Source: JBBQER01 sp038320885
GTDB taxonomy: Bacteria; Actinomycetota; Acidimicrobiia; IMCC26256; PALSA-610
Direction of reading: 5' to 3'
Assembly: GCA_038320885.1 (NCBI GenBank)
Contig: JBBQER010000023.1
Coordinates: 1-41,527 of the forward strand
Length of the DNA stretch: 41,527 nt
Part shown: positions 7,097 through 15,784 of the stretch, one piece after another
How the letters are laid out: every line of letters starts with the position of its first letter
Numbering within the stretch: position 1 is the first letter of the stretch
Notes under the pieces: model-generated
What the model was told of the DNA's origin: nothing
The model's database searches: none
The model's input: only the letters and a program-made list of their open reading frames with translations
Position numbers and translations under genes: made by a program

Positions 7097-8751
7097 GCGC
7101 GACCCAGCAGGTGCTCGCGGTTGCGCTCGGCGAAGCGGGCGCGGAGCTTGGCGACGTCGTCGGCGTCGAGGCGGCGGTACGTAAGGTCGCGATCGGGGCG
7201 CCACCACACCGCGTCGTCGCACTCCCAGGTCTCGCTCTGCAGCACGCGCTTGAGCACCTTCTGCGTCGCGGTCGACGGCAGCCCGTGCGAGATCCGCACG
7301 AAGCGCGGCGTCCACTTGGGTGACAGATCCGACTGCTCACCGAGGAACGACACGAAGCCCTCGGCGTCGAAAGTCGCGCCGTCGTGGAGGAGCAGCGCGA
7401 CCATCACCTCGTCTCCGACTTCAGGTGACGGCACGGCGTACACCGCGGCGAGCACGACGCTCGGGTGACGCGAGATCACCTGCTCGACCGGCGCCGCCGC
7501 GAAGTTCTCGCCGTCGACGCGGAGCCAATCGGAATTGCGGCCCGCGAAGTAGAAGAACCCGGCTGCGTCGCGGTAGCCGAGGTCGCCGGTCCAGTACATA
7601 CCGCCGCGCATGCGCTCGGCGTTCGCCTCCGGGTTGTTGTAGTACCCCTCGAAGCTCCCGGCGCCGTCGGGATTCACGATCTCGCCGATGGCGTCTTCCG
7701 CGTTGAGCAGCCGACCGCTGTCGTCGAACTGGGCGGGGGCGCACTCCTTGCCGGTCTCGGGATCGATGATCGAGGCGCGGAAACCGGGAATGGGCACGCC
7801 GAGCGATCCCGGTGGCGTGTCCTCCGTCTTCGACATGTTGATGCCACCCTCGGTCGAGCCGTAGCCGTCGACGACGAAGCAGCCGAAGCGCGCCGCGAAG
7901 CGATCGATGTCGAGCGGCGCGGCTTCGTTCCCGAACCCGATCCGCAGCGTGGTGTCCGCATCGTCGGGTTGCGGGGGAGTGGCGAGCACGTAAGTGAGTG
8001 GCTTGCCGACGTAGTTGAAGAACGTCACGCCGTACTTGCGCACGTCGGGGAGAAATCCGCTCGCCGAGAACCGCCGGCGCAAGACCGTGGTCGCGCCGGC
8101 CGCCATCGGCGCGGTGTACCCCGCGACCGCGGCGTTCGAGTGGAAGAGCGGCATCGCGGAATAGCACACGTCGTCGGCGGTCAGCGGGAACCGGCCCGCG
8201 AGATTCGCCCCCCACGCCGCGAGCTTGCCGTGACTGATGCGCACGGCCTTCGGCGCACCGGTTGTTCCCGATGTGAAGATCAGCATGAACACGTCGGCCG
8301 GGGTGACGTCCACATCGGGGAGCGGCGCGCCGGCGTGGGGAAGCAGGGCCGCGTCCCACTCGGGGGTGTCGATGATCAACAGCGAATCGGCGGGCACGAC
8401 CTCGCACGCGCCCTCGAGCAGGTCGAGGTGTCCCGGCTCCGTGATCAACAGCGCGCAATCGGTGTGCTGCACGTCACGAGCGAGCTCGGCCCCGCGGCGG
8501 GTGGGGTTGATGCCGACCAGCGTTGCGCCCGCCAGCGCCGCGGCGCCGAGCAGCATCCAGAACTCGGGCACGTTGTCGAGGAGCACTCCCACGTGGAAGG
8601 GCGCGTCGGCGTCCCGGTGCGCGAGCAGGAAGGCGGCGCGTTGCCCGCAGGCGTCGACCAGCTCGCGGTACGTCCACGACTCGTCCTCGAAGCGCAGCCC
8701 CACGTTCGTGTCCTCGGCGCGGGCGCGCACGATCTCGGCAATCGTGTTCAT
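7093..8751 (-). CDS. Acyl-CoA synthetase, FadD17-like (AMP-forming)
   Basis: A 552-residue adenylate-forming ligase with the phosphate loop LIFTSGTTGAPKA (157-169), DGYGSTEGG, the TGDLGYRD A7 motif, hinge NSDWLRVDGENFA and a C-terminal STATQKVLKRVL lysine region. The stretch FFNYVGKPLTYVLATPP is characteristic of the FadD1/FadD17 group found near cholesterol-degradation genes in mycobacteria. It would load a carboxylic acid onto CoA in the cytoplasm. ATG at 8751 chosen because the fold starts there; a longer upstream frame exists but overlaps another gene. It is downstream of the sulfatase and DUF2207 genes on the same strand with a 55-base gap. Confidence 0.78.
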   Translation of the reverse strand: MNTIAEIVRARAEDTNVGLRFEDESWTYRELVDACGQRAAFLLAHRDADAPFHVGVLLDNVPEFWMLLGAAALAGATLVGINPTRRGAELARDVQHTDCALLITEPGHLDLLEGACEVVPADSLLIIDTPEWDAALLPHAGAPLPDVDVTPADVFMLIFTSGTTGAPKAVRISHGKLAAWGANLAGRFPLTADDVCYSAMPLFHSNAAVAGYTAPMAAGATTVLRRRFSASGFLPDVRKYGVTFFNYVGKPLTYVLATPPQPDDADTTLRIGFGNEAAPLDIDRFAARFGCFVVDGYGSTEGGINMSKTEDTPPGSLGVPIPGFRASIIDPETGKECAPAQFDDSGRLLNAEDAIGEIVNPDGAGSFEGYYNNPEANAERMRGGMYWTGDLGYRDAAGFFYFAGRNSDWLRVDGENFAAAPVEQVISRHPSVVLAAVYAVPSPEVGDEVMVALLLHDGATFDAEGFVSFLGEQSDLSPKWTPRFVRISHGLPSTATQKVLKRVLQSETWECDDAVWWRPDRDLTYRRLDADDVAKLRARFAERNREHLLGRA

Positions 8752-8806
8752 CCGGTCAGTTTGGGCGCGAGCCTGCGCCCGGTGCCAACGGGCGGGAGCC
8801 GACCGG

Positions 8807-10618
8807 TCACCAGCTGCCTCCGCCGCCACCCCCGCCTCCGCCGCCGGAGGAGCCTCCCGAGAAGCCACTCGAGCTCGACGACGACGGCATGCTCGCGTAC
8901 ATCGTGCCGGTTGCCGTGGTGCCGAAGTTGTCGACGGCGCTCGCGAGCACGAGTGCGTTGAACGGCTGATTCCCGACGTACCAGCTGGAATCGATCTGAT
9001 CGGCCGCGATCCCCTCGAACGCCTTCGCCCACTTCTTCGTGCAGCCGAACACGATCGCGTAGGGCAGGTATTGCGAGAAGATCTCGTGCTGCTCGGCGAA
9101 CCGAGCGCGTGTGTCTTCTTCGCCCTCGTCGAACAGCTGCCGGAAGCCGCGCACGCGCGAGAGCATCGCGGTGCCGGCACCCGTACGAGCAGGCATGTGC
9201 CCGGCCGCGACGAGCACCGCCAACCCCGTGACGACGAGTGCGAGTGGAATGATCGCGACGAACGTGAACCGGGCGAACAAGATCGTCAACCCGATGCCGG
9301 CGACGAGCGTGACCACCGCGAGCGCCGTCCAGATCGTGCGCGTGCGATCGGGTCGGACCCGGTACCAACCCTGCGCGACCGTGTCGTCGTACATCGCCGA
9401 CTGGATGCTGCTCAGGCTCCCGCGGAACTTGTACTTGAGATCGGAGAGCTTGACCGACTCGCGGTTGTCGAACAGCTCGTGCAGCAGCATCTGCTCGTAC
9501 GGAAGGGGAGTTCCCTTGCCCGAGCCGGGTGTCGCGGTCAGCTCGTAGTCGGGGTGGCGTTGGTGCGCCTCGGGCTCGACCTCCGCGATCTTCAACCATC
9601 CGCGCACCGCGAGGTCGACGATCGACGCCGTCACGTCGAGCAGGTTGGCGCGTTCGTCGACCAGCGTGCCGACCTGGCCGGGCCGGATTCCCTCGGGCGG
9701 TACGAATTCGACCGGGCCGGTTGTGCGGTGCAACAGGGGAGCCGGCTCCTCGGCGCCCGTGGTGTTCCCCAGCGCGGCGTCGACCACGGAACCGATGAAG
9801 CGGCGATCGCGTCCACGGCGCGTCGCGAGCAGCCCGACGGCGGCGATGCCGGCGAGCGACAGGCCACCGCCGAGCCCGACAGTGAGTGGCGTGACCTCGA
9901 ACGCGGTGGCGAGTGTGCGGCGCTTCTCCAGGATCGGCGCGGCTGCGGGTTGGATCGTTCCCTTGGGCATCGCGACAACCACTGTAAGACCAGATCCGGT
10001 GCCGAGCACAGGTTCGTTGAACGTCGCCTCGTTGTTTGTGAACGTGGAGCCGGCACACGGAAACACAACGCGTGCGGGCCCGGCGAAGCAGGAGACCCGC
10101 GTGATCGGAACGGGCGCTCTCACGGTTACGAGAGCTTTCTCGATCGGCACGGTCCACTGGTTGCCGATCGCGTCCCAATAGAGCTCGTCGTGATTGTCGA
10201 ACGTGAGTGGCGCGCCGCGAATCGTGTAGGTGAGCTGATACGTGTGCTCACCGGTGATCGTCCGGCTGGGATCACCGACCCGCAGATGCAGGTAGGGACC
10301 GTTCGTGCTCTGTTGCACCGTGCTCGACGTGCCCGGGTCGGCAGTGACGCTCTCCACGTCGATCCGGTACTTGCGATCGCGCTTCGAGTCGAAGTGCTCG
10401 CGCTGAACGAGATCGCGCAGGAGACCGTGGTGCGCCACGACGCCGAAGTCGTACGCGATCGCTTCCTGGATCCTCAATGTTCCGTCGCGCTGGATGGTGA
10501 TGACCACGTTGAACGCGCGGATCCCTTCGCCCGCGCTCTGGGCGTGGGCCGATGCCGCGCCCACGACCGGAAGGACGAACGCGATGGTCGCGACGATCAG
10601 CCGCACGATTTTCGGCAC
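8807..10618 (-). CDS. DUF2207 family membrane protein
   Basis: A 603-residue membrane protein. A signal peptide (about 1-26, ending ASAHA) leads into an extracytoplasmic beta domain (GIRAFNVVITIQRDGTLRIQE onward) typical of DUF2207. A transmembrane helix follows around 230-250, then a cytoplasmic region with a winged-helix-like segment PYEQMLLHELFDNRESVKLSDL, two adjacent helices (ALAVVTLVAGIGLTILF and FVAIIPLALVVTGLAVLVA), a further domain, and a C-terminal Gly/Ser run ending GGSW. That glycine tail is a hallmark of this family. Role unknown. GTG start at 10618 overlaps the TAG of the sulfatase by one base (TAGTG), so translation is probably coupled. Confidence 0.8.
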   Translation of the reverse strand: MPKIVRLIVATIAFVLPVVGAASAHAQSAGEGIRAFNVVITIQRDGTLRIQEAIAYDFGVVAHHGLLRDLVQREHFDSKRDRKYRIDVESVTADPGTSSTVQQSTNGPYLHLRVGDPSRTITGEHTYQLTYTIRGAPLTFDNHDELYWDAIGNQWTVPIEKALVTVRAPVPITRVSCFAGPARVVFPCAGSTFTNNEATFNEPVLGTGSGLTVVVAMPKGTIQPAAAPILEKRRTLATAFEVTPLTVGLGGGLSLAGIAAVGLLATRRGRDRRFIGSVVDAALGNTTGAEEPAPLLHRTTGPVEFVPPEGIRPGQVGTLVDERANLLDVTASIVDLAVRGWLKIAEVEPEAHQRHPDYELTATPGSGKGTPLPYEQMLLHELFDNRESVKLSDLKYKFRGSLSSIQSAMYDDTVAQGWYRVRPDRTRTIWTALAVVTLVAGIGLTILFARFTFVAIIPLALVVTGLAVLVAAGHMPARTGAGTAMLSRVRGFRQLFDEGEEDTRARFAEQHEIFSQYLPYAIVFGCTKKWAKAFEGIAADQIDSSWYVGNQPFNALVLASAVDNFGTTATGTMYASMPSSSSSSGFSGGSSGGGGGGGGGGSW

Positions 10619-12918
10619 TATTGCTCCGACATGATCGCTTGGAACACGGCCATCGGGTCACGTTCGTGCTCACCCGAGACCTCGACCACCACGCGCCGGA
10701 TCGTCGCGGTGCAGCGGAACGGCGCAATGTAGTCGTCGCCGATGGGCGGGCCCATCTCGTAGCCGCACGTGAGCCCGCCGCCGGTGCCGGAGAACGACAT
10801 GGGCGTGAAGAGTGGGATCTCCCCTTCGCCGACCACACGGTTGTCGACCGCGAGCGTTCCCGTTCCCGACAAGCCCTTCGTCTTCGAGTACGAATACGCG
10901 AGCTCGTGCAGGCCCGGAGCGATCACCTCGTCCGAGCCGATCACGTGGCGCTCCTTGGAGTAGAGGTTGTGCACATAGCGGAGCTTCCCTTCGCGCAGGT
11001 AGAACGCGAACCCGCCGAGCGCGGAGCCCATCGCGAGGAGGACTCCTTCGGCGACGCCGTCGGCGCCGACGTCGACGTAGGCGGTGATCGTGTGCTCGCG
11101 GTTCGGGAGATGTACGGCCGACGCCTCGGGTACCGGCGCGCCGAACGGCCGGTACTCGTAGCGGCGTCGCGACCCCCGCCGGCGCGGGCGCGGATGCAAG
11201 ATCGCTTCCAGCGGCCGGTTGTCGAGCGGCAGCACGTCGTTGCGGCGAGCCTCCTGCCACCAGAGCTCGATCATCGCGCGCAAACGTTGCGGTTCCTTCG
11301 CCGCCAGGTCTTCGGTCTCCGACAGGTCGTGGGCGACGTCGTAGAGCTCCCACACGTCGTCGTCGAAGGGCGCGTTGGCATCGAGGCCGTCGTCGTACAT
11401 GTTCCCGAGCGCGTGAAACGTCACTGCCTTCCAGCCCTGGCTGTAGATCGCGCGCGAGCCGAGCATCTCGAAGTACTGCGTGTCGTGCCGGCCGGGCGCG
11501 GCGGCGTCGGCCAGCGCGTAGCCGAAGCTGGTGCCGTCGACGGACGACTGCGGAACGGCGTCGATCACGTCGGGCGCGTCGATGCCCACCAGCTCGAGCA
11601 CGGTCGGGAGCACGTCGATCGCGTGCGCGAACTGATGGCGGATACCGCCGACGGCGTTGGGACCACGCGCCCCGACCGGCAGGCGCACGATGCACGGATC
11701 GGCGACGCCGCCCTCGTGGACCTCGCGCTTCCACCGTTTGAACGGCGTGTTGCCCGCCATCGTCCAACCCCACGGATAATTGTTGTGGGTCGTCGGACCG
11801 CCGAGCTCGTCGATGCGCGCGCGCAACTCTCGCCGTCCCGTCGTCGCGCCGTTGTAGGAGCGAACATCGTTGATCGAGCCGCGCGCGCCGCCTTCCGAGC
11901 TGGCGCCGTTGTCGGAGCACAGCATGATCACGGTGTTGTCGAGGTCGCCGGTCTCGGTGAGGTACTCGAGCACGCGTCCGATCTGCGCGTCGGTGTACGA
12001 GAGGTACGCGGCGAAGCACTCCATGAACCGGGCCGCGACCGCTTGGTCCTCGGGGGCCAGGTCGTTCCACGCCGGGACCCACGGCGGGCGCGGAGAGAGC
12101 GCGGTGCCTGCCGGGAGCAGGCCGCTCTCGAGCTGGCGGGCGAACGTCGCATCGCGCCACGCGTCCCATCCCGCGTCGAACTGGCCGCGGTAGCGCGCGA
12201 TCCACTCGGGCGGCGCGTGGTGCGGGGAGTGGCACGCACCGGTCGCGAGGTAACAGAAGAAGGGTTGCTCCTGGTCGACCGCGCGCAGATCGGAGAGGAA
12301 CTCGATCGCGCGGTCGGCGAGATCGGCACTGAGGTGGTAGCCGTCTTCGTAGGTTCCCGGCGCGAGCACCGCGTGGTTGTCGTGGTACAGCGCGGGCGCG
12401 AACTGGTGCGTCTCGCCGCCGTGGAACCCGTACCACCGGTCGAAGCCCCGGCCGAGCGGCCAGCTCGCGCGCGACGCGGCCATGTTCACCTCGTCGTCGG
12501 GCGTGAGGTGCCACTTGCCCACGGCATAGCTCGCGTAACCGTGCGCGCGCAGGATCTCGGAGAGAAAGCCGTTCTCGCGCGGGATCATGCCCCAGTAACC
12601 GGGATATCCCGTCGCGAGATCGGCGACGCGGCCCATGCCGTTGCGGTGATGGTTGCGGCCGGTGAGCAGGCACGAGCGGGTCGGCGAACAGAGCGCCGTC
12701 GTGTGGAAGTTGGCGAGGCGCACGCCCTCGGCCGCGAGCCCGTCGATCGTCGGCGTCGAGATGTCGGATCCGTAGCACCCGAGCTGCGCGTAGCCGACGT
12801 CGTCGAGCACGATGAGCAGCACGTTGGGCGCACCGCTCGGTGCCGCAGGCTCCTGTGGCCACCACGGTGTCGAGTCCCGCCAGTCGCGTCCGATGACCCC
12901 TTCGAAGTGTTGCGCCAT
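10618..12918 (-). CDS. Arylsulfatase, AtsA-like (type I sulfatase)
   Basis: A 766-residue type I sulfatase. Asp39 and Asp40 (LIVLDDVGYA) are calcium ligands; CSPTRSCLLTGR at 77-88 is the active-site signature in which Cys77 must be converted to formylglycine; GKWHL, NGASSEGG and GWTMAGNTPFKRWKREVHEG supply further site residues. A C-terminal beta domain of about 180 residues follows. Overall order and length match mycobacterial AtsA-type sulfatases. There is no signal peptide, so it is cytoplasmic unless exported otherwise. Substrate is unknown; sulfated steroids or lipids would fit the setting. No formylglycine-generating enzyme gene is seen in the window. ATG at 12918 chosen; a longer frame starts at 12951. 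Confidence 0.85.
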   Translation of the reverse strand: MAQHFEGVIGRDWRDSTPWWPQEPAAPSGAPNVLLIVLDDVGYAQLGCYGSDISTPTIDGLAAEGVRLANFHTTALCSPTRSCLLTGRNHHRNGMGRVADLATGYPGYWGMIPRENGFLSEILRAHGYASYAVGKWHLTPDDEVNMAASRASWPLGRGFDRWYGFHGGETHQFAPALYHDNHAVLAPGTYEDGYHLSADLADRAIEFLSDLRAVDQEQPFFCYLATGACHSPHHAPPEWIARYRGQFDAGWDAWRDATFARQLESGLLPAGTALSPRPPWVPAWNDLAPEDQAVAARFMECFAAYLSYTDAQIGRVLEYLTETGDLDNTVIMLCSDNGASSEGGARGSINDVRSYNGATTGRRELRARIDELGGPTTHNNYPWGWTMAGNTPFKRWKREVHEGGVADPCIVRLPVGARGPNAVGGIRHQFAHAIDVLPTVLELVGIDAPDVIDAVPQSSVDGTSFGYALADAAAPGRHDTQYFEMLGSRAIYSQGWKAVTFHALGNMYDDGLDANAPFDDDVWELYDVAHDLSETEDLAAKEPQRLRAMIELWWQEARRNDVLPLDNRPLEAILHPRPRRRGSRRRYEYRPFGAPVPEASAVHLPNREHTITAYVDVGADGVAEGVLLAMGSALGGFAFYLREGKLRYVHNLYSKERHVIGSDEVIAPGLHELAYSYSKTKGLSGTGTLAVDNRVVGEGEIPLFTPMSFSGTGGGLTCGYEMGPPIGDDYIAPFRCTATIRRVVVEVSGEHERDPMAVFQAIMSEQ

Positions 12919-12976
12919 ACGTTGCAGTCTGCCGCAGGGTGGACCGCACACGCGCCGCTGCCCTAGAAACGCACGC

Positions 12977-13982
12977 GTGAAACTCGGTCTGCAACTCGGT
13001 TACTGGGGCGCGCAGCCCAACCCGTTCGCGGTGTCGCTCGCGCAGGAGGCGGAGCGGCTCGGTTTCGACTCGGTGTGGACCGCGGAGGCGTGGGGATCCG
13101 ACGCGTTCACGCCGCTCGCGTGGATCGACGCACACACCGAGACGATCCGCCTCTGCACGGGCATCGTGCAGATCTCCGCGCGCACGCCGGCGTCGTGCGC
13201 GATGCACGCCCTCACACTCGACCATCTCTCGAACGGGCGCTTCACGCTCGGCCTCGGCGTCTCCGGGCCGCAGGTAGTCGAAGGTTGGTACGGGCAGCCG
13301 TTCGCCAAGCCGCTCGCGCGCACGCGCGAGTACGTCGACATCGTGCGCCGTGTTCTGCGCCGCGAAGAACCGGTCGAGTTCGCGGGCGAGCACTACCGAA
13401 TGCCCTACGATGGTTCGGGATCCTGGGAGCTCGGCAAGCCGCTGCGGTCCATCACGCATCCGCTGCGCGCCGACCTACCGATACTGCTCGGTGCGGAAGG
13501 TCCCAAGAACGTCGCGCTCGCGGTCGAGATCGCCGACGGCTGGTTACCGCTCTACTACTCACCGTTCCGGCCCGAGGTCTACGCCGATTCGCTACGCGAG
13601 GTGCGACCGGGGTTCGAGATCTGGGGCGGTGATGGGCTGCTCGATCACCGACGACATCGAGGCCGGATTGCTGCCGACGAAGGCCGCACTCGCGTTCTAC
13701 ATCGGGGGCATGGGTGCGCGTGATCGCAACTTCCACATGGAGTTGATGAGCCGAATGGGCTTCGAGGCCGAAGCGCACCGCATCCAGGAGCTGTTCTTCG
13801 AAGGTCGGCGGGACGAAGCGATCCCGCTCGTTCCGACCGAGTTCGCCGACGAGATCTCGCTCGTCGGCTCCAAGGAGCGAATCCGTGATCGCCTCGCGGC
13901 GTGGGAAGCGAGCCCGGTGACGTCGATCGTCATCAGCGGCGACCTCGACACGCTGCGCACGATGGCCGAGCTCGTCAACTAG
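12977..13982 (+). pseudogene. LLM-class (F420-type) oxidoreductase interrupted by a one-base frameshift
   Basis: Two frames make one luciferase-like TIM-barrel protein. The first frame, from GTG 12977, gives KLGLQLGYWGAQPNP, a conserved beta-strand start, through LRADLPILLGAEGPKNVALA to RPGFEIW. The second frame then supplies SITDDIEAGLLPTKAALAFY and ends at TAG 13980-13982. Removing one G from the GGGG run at 13623-13626 joins them as GFEIWAVMGCSITDD, exactly where the family continues. Intact, it would be about 334 residues and reduce a substrate with F420H2 or FMN. Because both halves are well preserved, a homopolymer sequence error is more likely than true decay. Convergent with the MarR gene (four-base overlap). 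Confidence 0.8.
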
Positions 13983-14509
13983 CGCGCTCGGGGCCCGGTC
14001 TCCTCGGGAATGGGCGGGGCGATCGCGTGCACGCTCGGGGTCACGCGTTCTCCTTCGGAAGGAACGGTGTCGCCCGCCGCTTCCGAGAACAGCTTGAGTG
14101 CGGACACCACCCGATCGCGATCCTCGGTGGTCATGCGGCGGACGACCGCGTCGATCTCTCGCCGACGCGTGTCGAGCACCACGTCCACGAGTCTTTGTCC
14201 CGGCGCGGTCAGCTCGATCACGACCTCGCGACGGTCGATCACCGACGGCGTGCGCACCACGAGGCCGCGCACGACCAGGCGGCTGCACATCCGGGTCATG
14301 GTCGACGCGTGCACGTCGAGACGCTCGGCGAGGGCACTCACCGTTTGCGGTCCCTCCAGCGACACGACCGCCAACGTGCGGAACTGCGGGAGCGTGACCT
14401 CGTCGCTCACCGTCGCGAGCGCGCGGACCGTGATTCCCACGAGCGCGCGGCTCGCGCGCACGATGGCGTCGACCACGTTTGGGGTGTGCTCGTCGTCCCG
14501 GTCCATCAC
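13979..14509 (-). CDS. MarR-family transcriptional regulator
   Basis: A 176-residue winged-helix regulator. The helix-turn-helix reads QTVSALAERLDVHASTMTRM (about residues 53-72), followed by the wing CSRLVVRGLVVRTPSVIDRREVVIELT with the family's DRR turn. N- and C-terminal helices form the dimer interface; the last 30 residues are a Pro/Glu-rich tail of unknown use. Such proteins bind palindromes and are released by aromatic or lipophilic acids. It may control itself and the divergent flavoprotein gene at 14615 (105 bases between); I see no clear palindrome there. Start is GTG 14509 or the adjacent ATG 14506. Confidence 0.85.
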   Translation of the reverse strand: MMDRDDEHTPNVVDAIVRASRALVGITVRALATVSDEVTLPQFRTLAVVSLEGPQTVSALAERLDVHASTMTRMCSRLVVRGLVVRTPSVIDRREVVIELTAPGQRLVDVVLDTRRREIDAVVRRMTTEDRDRVVSALKLFSEAAGDTVPSEGERVTPSVHAIAPPIPEETGPRAR

Positions 14510-14614
14510 ACCTCGGCCACCCGGAGGCCCGCCGTTGCCCCCGCAAGGATCGCACGGAAGGTGCCGTCATCGCACGACCGGGTGCCCGCCTCCGCCCTGA
14601 GGGAAGATTGCCGG

Positions 14615-15703
14615 ATGACGCAGAAGTACGACGCGGTGGTCGTCGGGGGTGGGATCGTGGGCACCGCGACGGCCTACGAGCTCGGTCGATCCGGCGCTCG
14701 CACGTTGCTCGTCGACCGGGCCGACGCCGGGCGGGCGACCGCCGCGGGCGCCGGGATCCTGTCGCCGGAGACTGCCAAACGTGACGACCCGGGTTGGATC
14801 GAGCTGGTGCTCGCCGCGGGTCGTCACTACGACGAGCTCATCCCGCAGTTGGATCCCGACAACGGGTGGGAGCGTTGCGGGATCCTGCAGCTCGCCACTC
14901 GCGAGACCGACATGGCGGCGTGGGAGTGGGTCGCCGAGCACGCGGCGGAGGCGACCGAGATCAGTCCCGACGACGCGCACGCGATGGTCCCGGTGTTGGG
15001 CAAGGTTCTGCGCGCGCTGCACCATCCGCGCGCGGCTCGGGTCGACGGGCGCTTGATGTGCGGCGCGCTGCGCCGCGGTGCCGAGCGTCACGGTGTCGAC
15101 GTGCGAGCGGGTTCCGTCGACGAATTGCGGGCCGGCTCGACTGTGGTGGTGTTTGTCGACGGGGACGAGGTCGCGAGCGACGCGATCGTGATCGCGGGTG
15201 GTGCGTGGACGCGACAGCTCGGCAACCAACTCGGCGTGCAGCTACCGGTCGACCCGTTGCGCGGGCAGATCGCGCACTTGGGCGTGGTGGACCATGACAC
15301 GGGCGCATGGCCGATCGTCCAACAGGTGTATGGCCACTACATGGTGCCGTGGGCCGATCGCCGCGTCGCGGTCGGCGCCACGGTCGAGGACGCGGGATTC
15401 GCCGACGATGTGACGGCCGGTGGTGTCAACGAGATCATGCGCGAAGCGCTGCGGGTCATGCCCGGCCTGGCGAGCGCGACGCTGGGCGAGATCCGCGTCG
15501 GCCTGCGCCCGACCAGTCCCGACGACTCGCCGTTGCTCGGCCGGCTCCCGGGGATGGACAACGTGTTCGTGGCGACCGGCCACGGCGCCAGCGGCCTCCT
15601 GCTCGGCCCGATCTCGGGCAAGTTGGTCGCGGACATGGTGCGAGGCCAACCCTCCACCCTGGATCTGCACCCCTTCTCACCTGCCCGTTTCCAAAACCAG
15701 TAG
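14615..15703 (+). CDS. FAD-dependent oxidoreductase, glycine oxidase / D-amino acid oxidase type
   Basis: A 362-residue DAO-superfamily flavoenzyme. The dinucleotide fold is at the start: VVVGGGIVGTATAYELG (8-24), with the acidic ribose ligand in LLVDRA. The mid region LPVDPLRGQIAHL and the C-terminal RVGLRPTSPDDSPLLGRLPG and TGHGASGLLLGPISGKLVADM are the ThiO/DadA-type substrate and FAD-closing motifs. It probably oxidises a glycine-like or D-amino acid, yielding an imino acid; a role in thiamine synthesis (ThiO) is possible, but no thi genes are near. ATG 14615 chosen; no Shine-Dalgarno, and GAAGAT lies six bases upstream. Divergent from the MarR gene. Confidence 0.75.
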   Translation: MTQKYDAVVVGGGIVGTATAYELGRSGARTLLVDRADAGRATAAGAGILSPETAKRDDPGWIELVLAAGRHYDELIPQLDPDNGWERCGILQLATRETDMAAWEWVAEHAAEATEISPDDAHAMVPVLGKVLRALHHPRAARVDGRLMCGALRRGAERHGVDVRAGSVDELRAGSTVVVFVDGDEVASDAIVIAGGAWTRQLGNQLGVQLPVDPLRGQIAHLGVVDHDTGAWPIVQQVYGHYMVPWADRRVAVGATVEDAGFADDVTAGGVNEIMREALRVMPGLASATLGEIRVGLRPTSPDDSPLLGRLPGMDNVFVATGHGASGLLLGPISGKLVADMVRGQPSTLDLHPFSPARFQNQ

Positions 15704-15705
15704 CT

Positions 15706-15774
15706 CAACGCCCAATGTGATTGGGCGCTGGTGCGCGTATAGGGCGCGAAATCGACCAATCTGATTGGGCGTTG
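15706..15774. terminator. Bidirectional terminator region with three copies of an ATTGGGCG octamer
   Basis: The gap between the convergent flavoprotein and acyl-CoA dehydrogenase genes contains CAACGCCCAAT (15706-15716), loop GTG, then ATTGGGCGCTG (15720-15730), an 11-bp stem with one mismatch. A third copy, ATTGGGCGTTG (15764-15774), is the perfect complement of the first arm and also forms a short CCAAT-CTG-ATTGG hairpin (15756-15768). Two mutually exclusive stems are therefore possible. The position between two gene ends fits a bidirectional terminator. Confidence 0.6.
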
Positions 15775-15784
15775 GTGAGCCGAT

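Noticed and set aside
8237..10732. Very long open frame (831 codons) on the plus strand opposite the FadD17-like and DUF2207 genes
   Set aside because: It is antisense to two genes with clear family motifs; its translation is Arg/Ala/Ser-rich and patternless, the usual shadow of GC-rich coding DNA.
10670..13459. 929-codon open frame on the minus strand overlapping the sulfatase gene
   Set aside because: Arg-rich out-of-frame shadow of the sulfatase, running on antisense to the LLM gene; no domains.
13600..13640. Programmed frameshift in the LLM gene
   Set aside because: No slippery heptamer, stimulatory hairpin or regulatory logic; a single surplus G in a G run explains it.
15557..15570. 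AACGTGTT core resembling a KstR site
   Set aside because: Inside the flavoprotein coding sequence, and both outer consensus bases (T and A) are missing.
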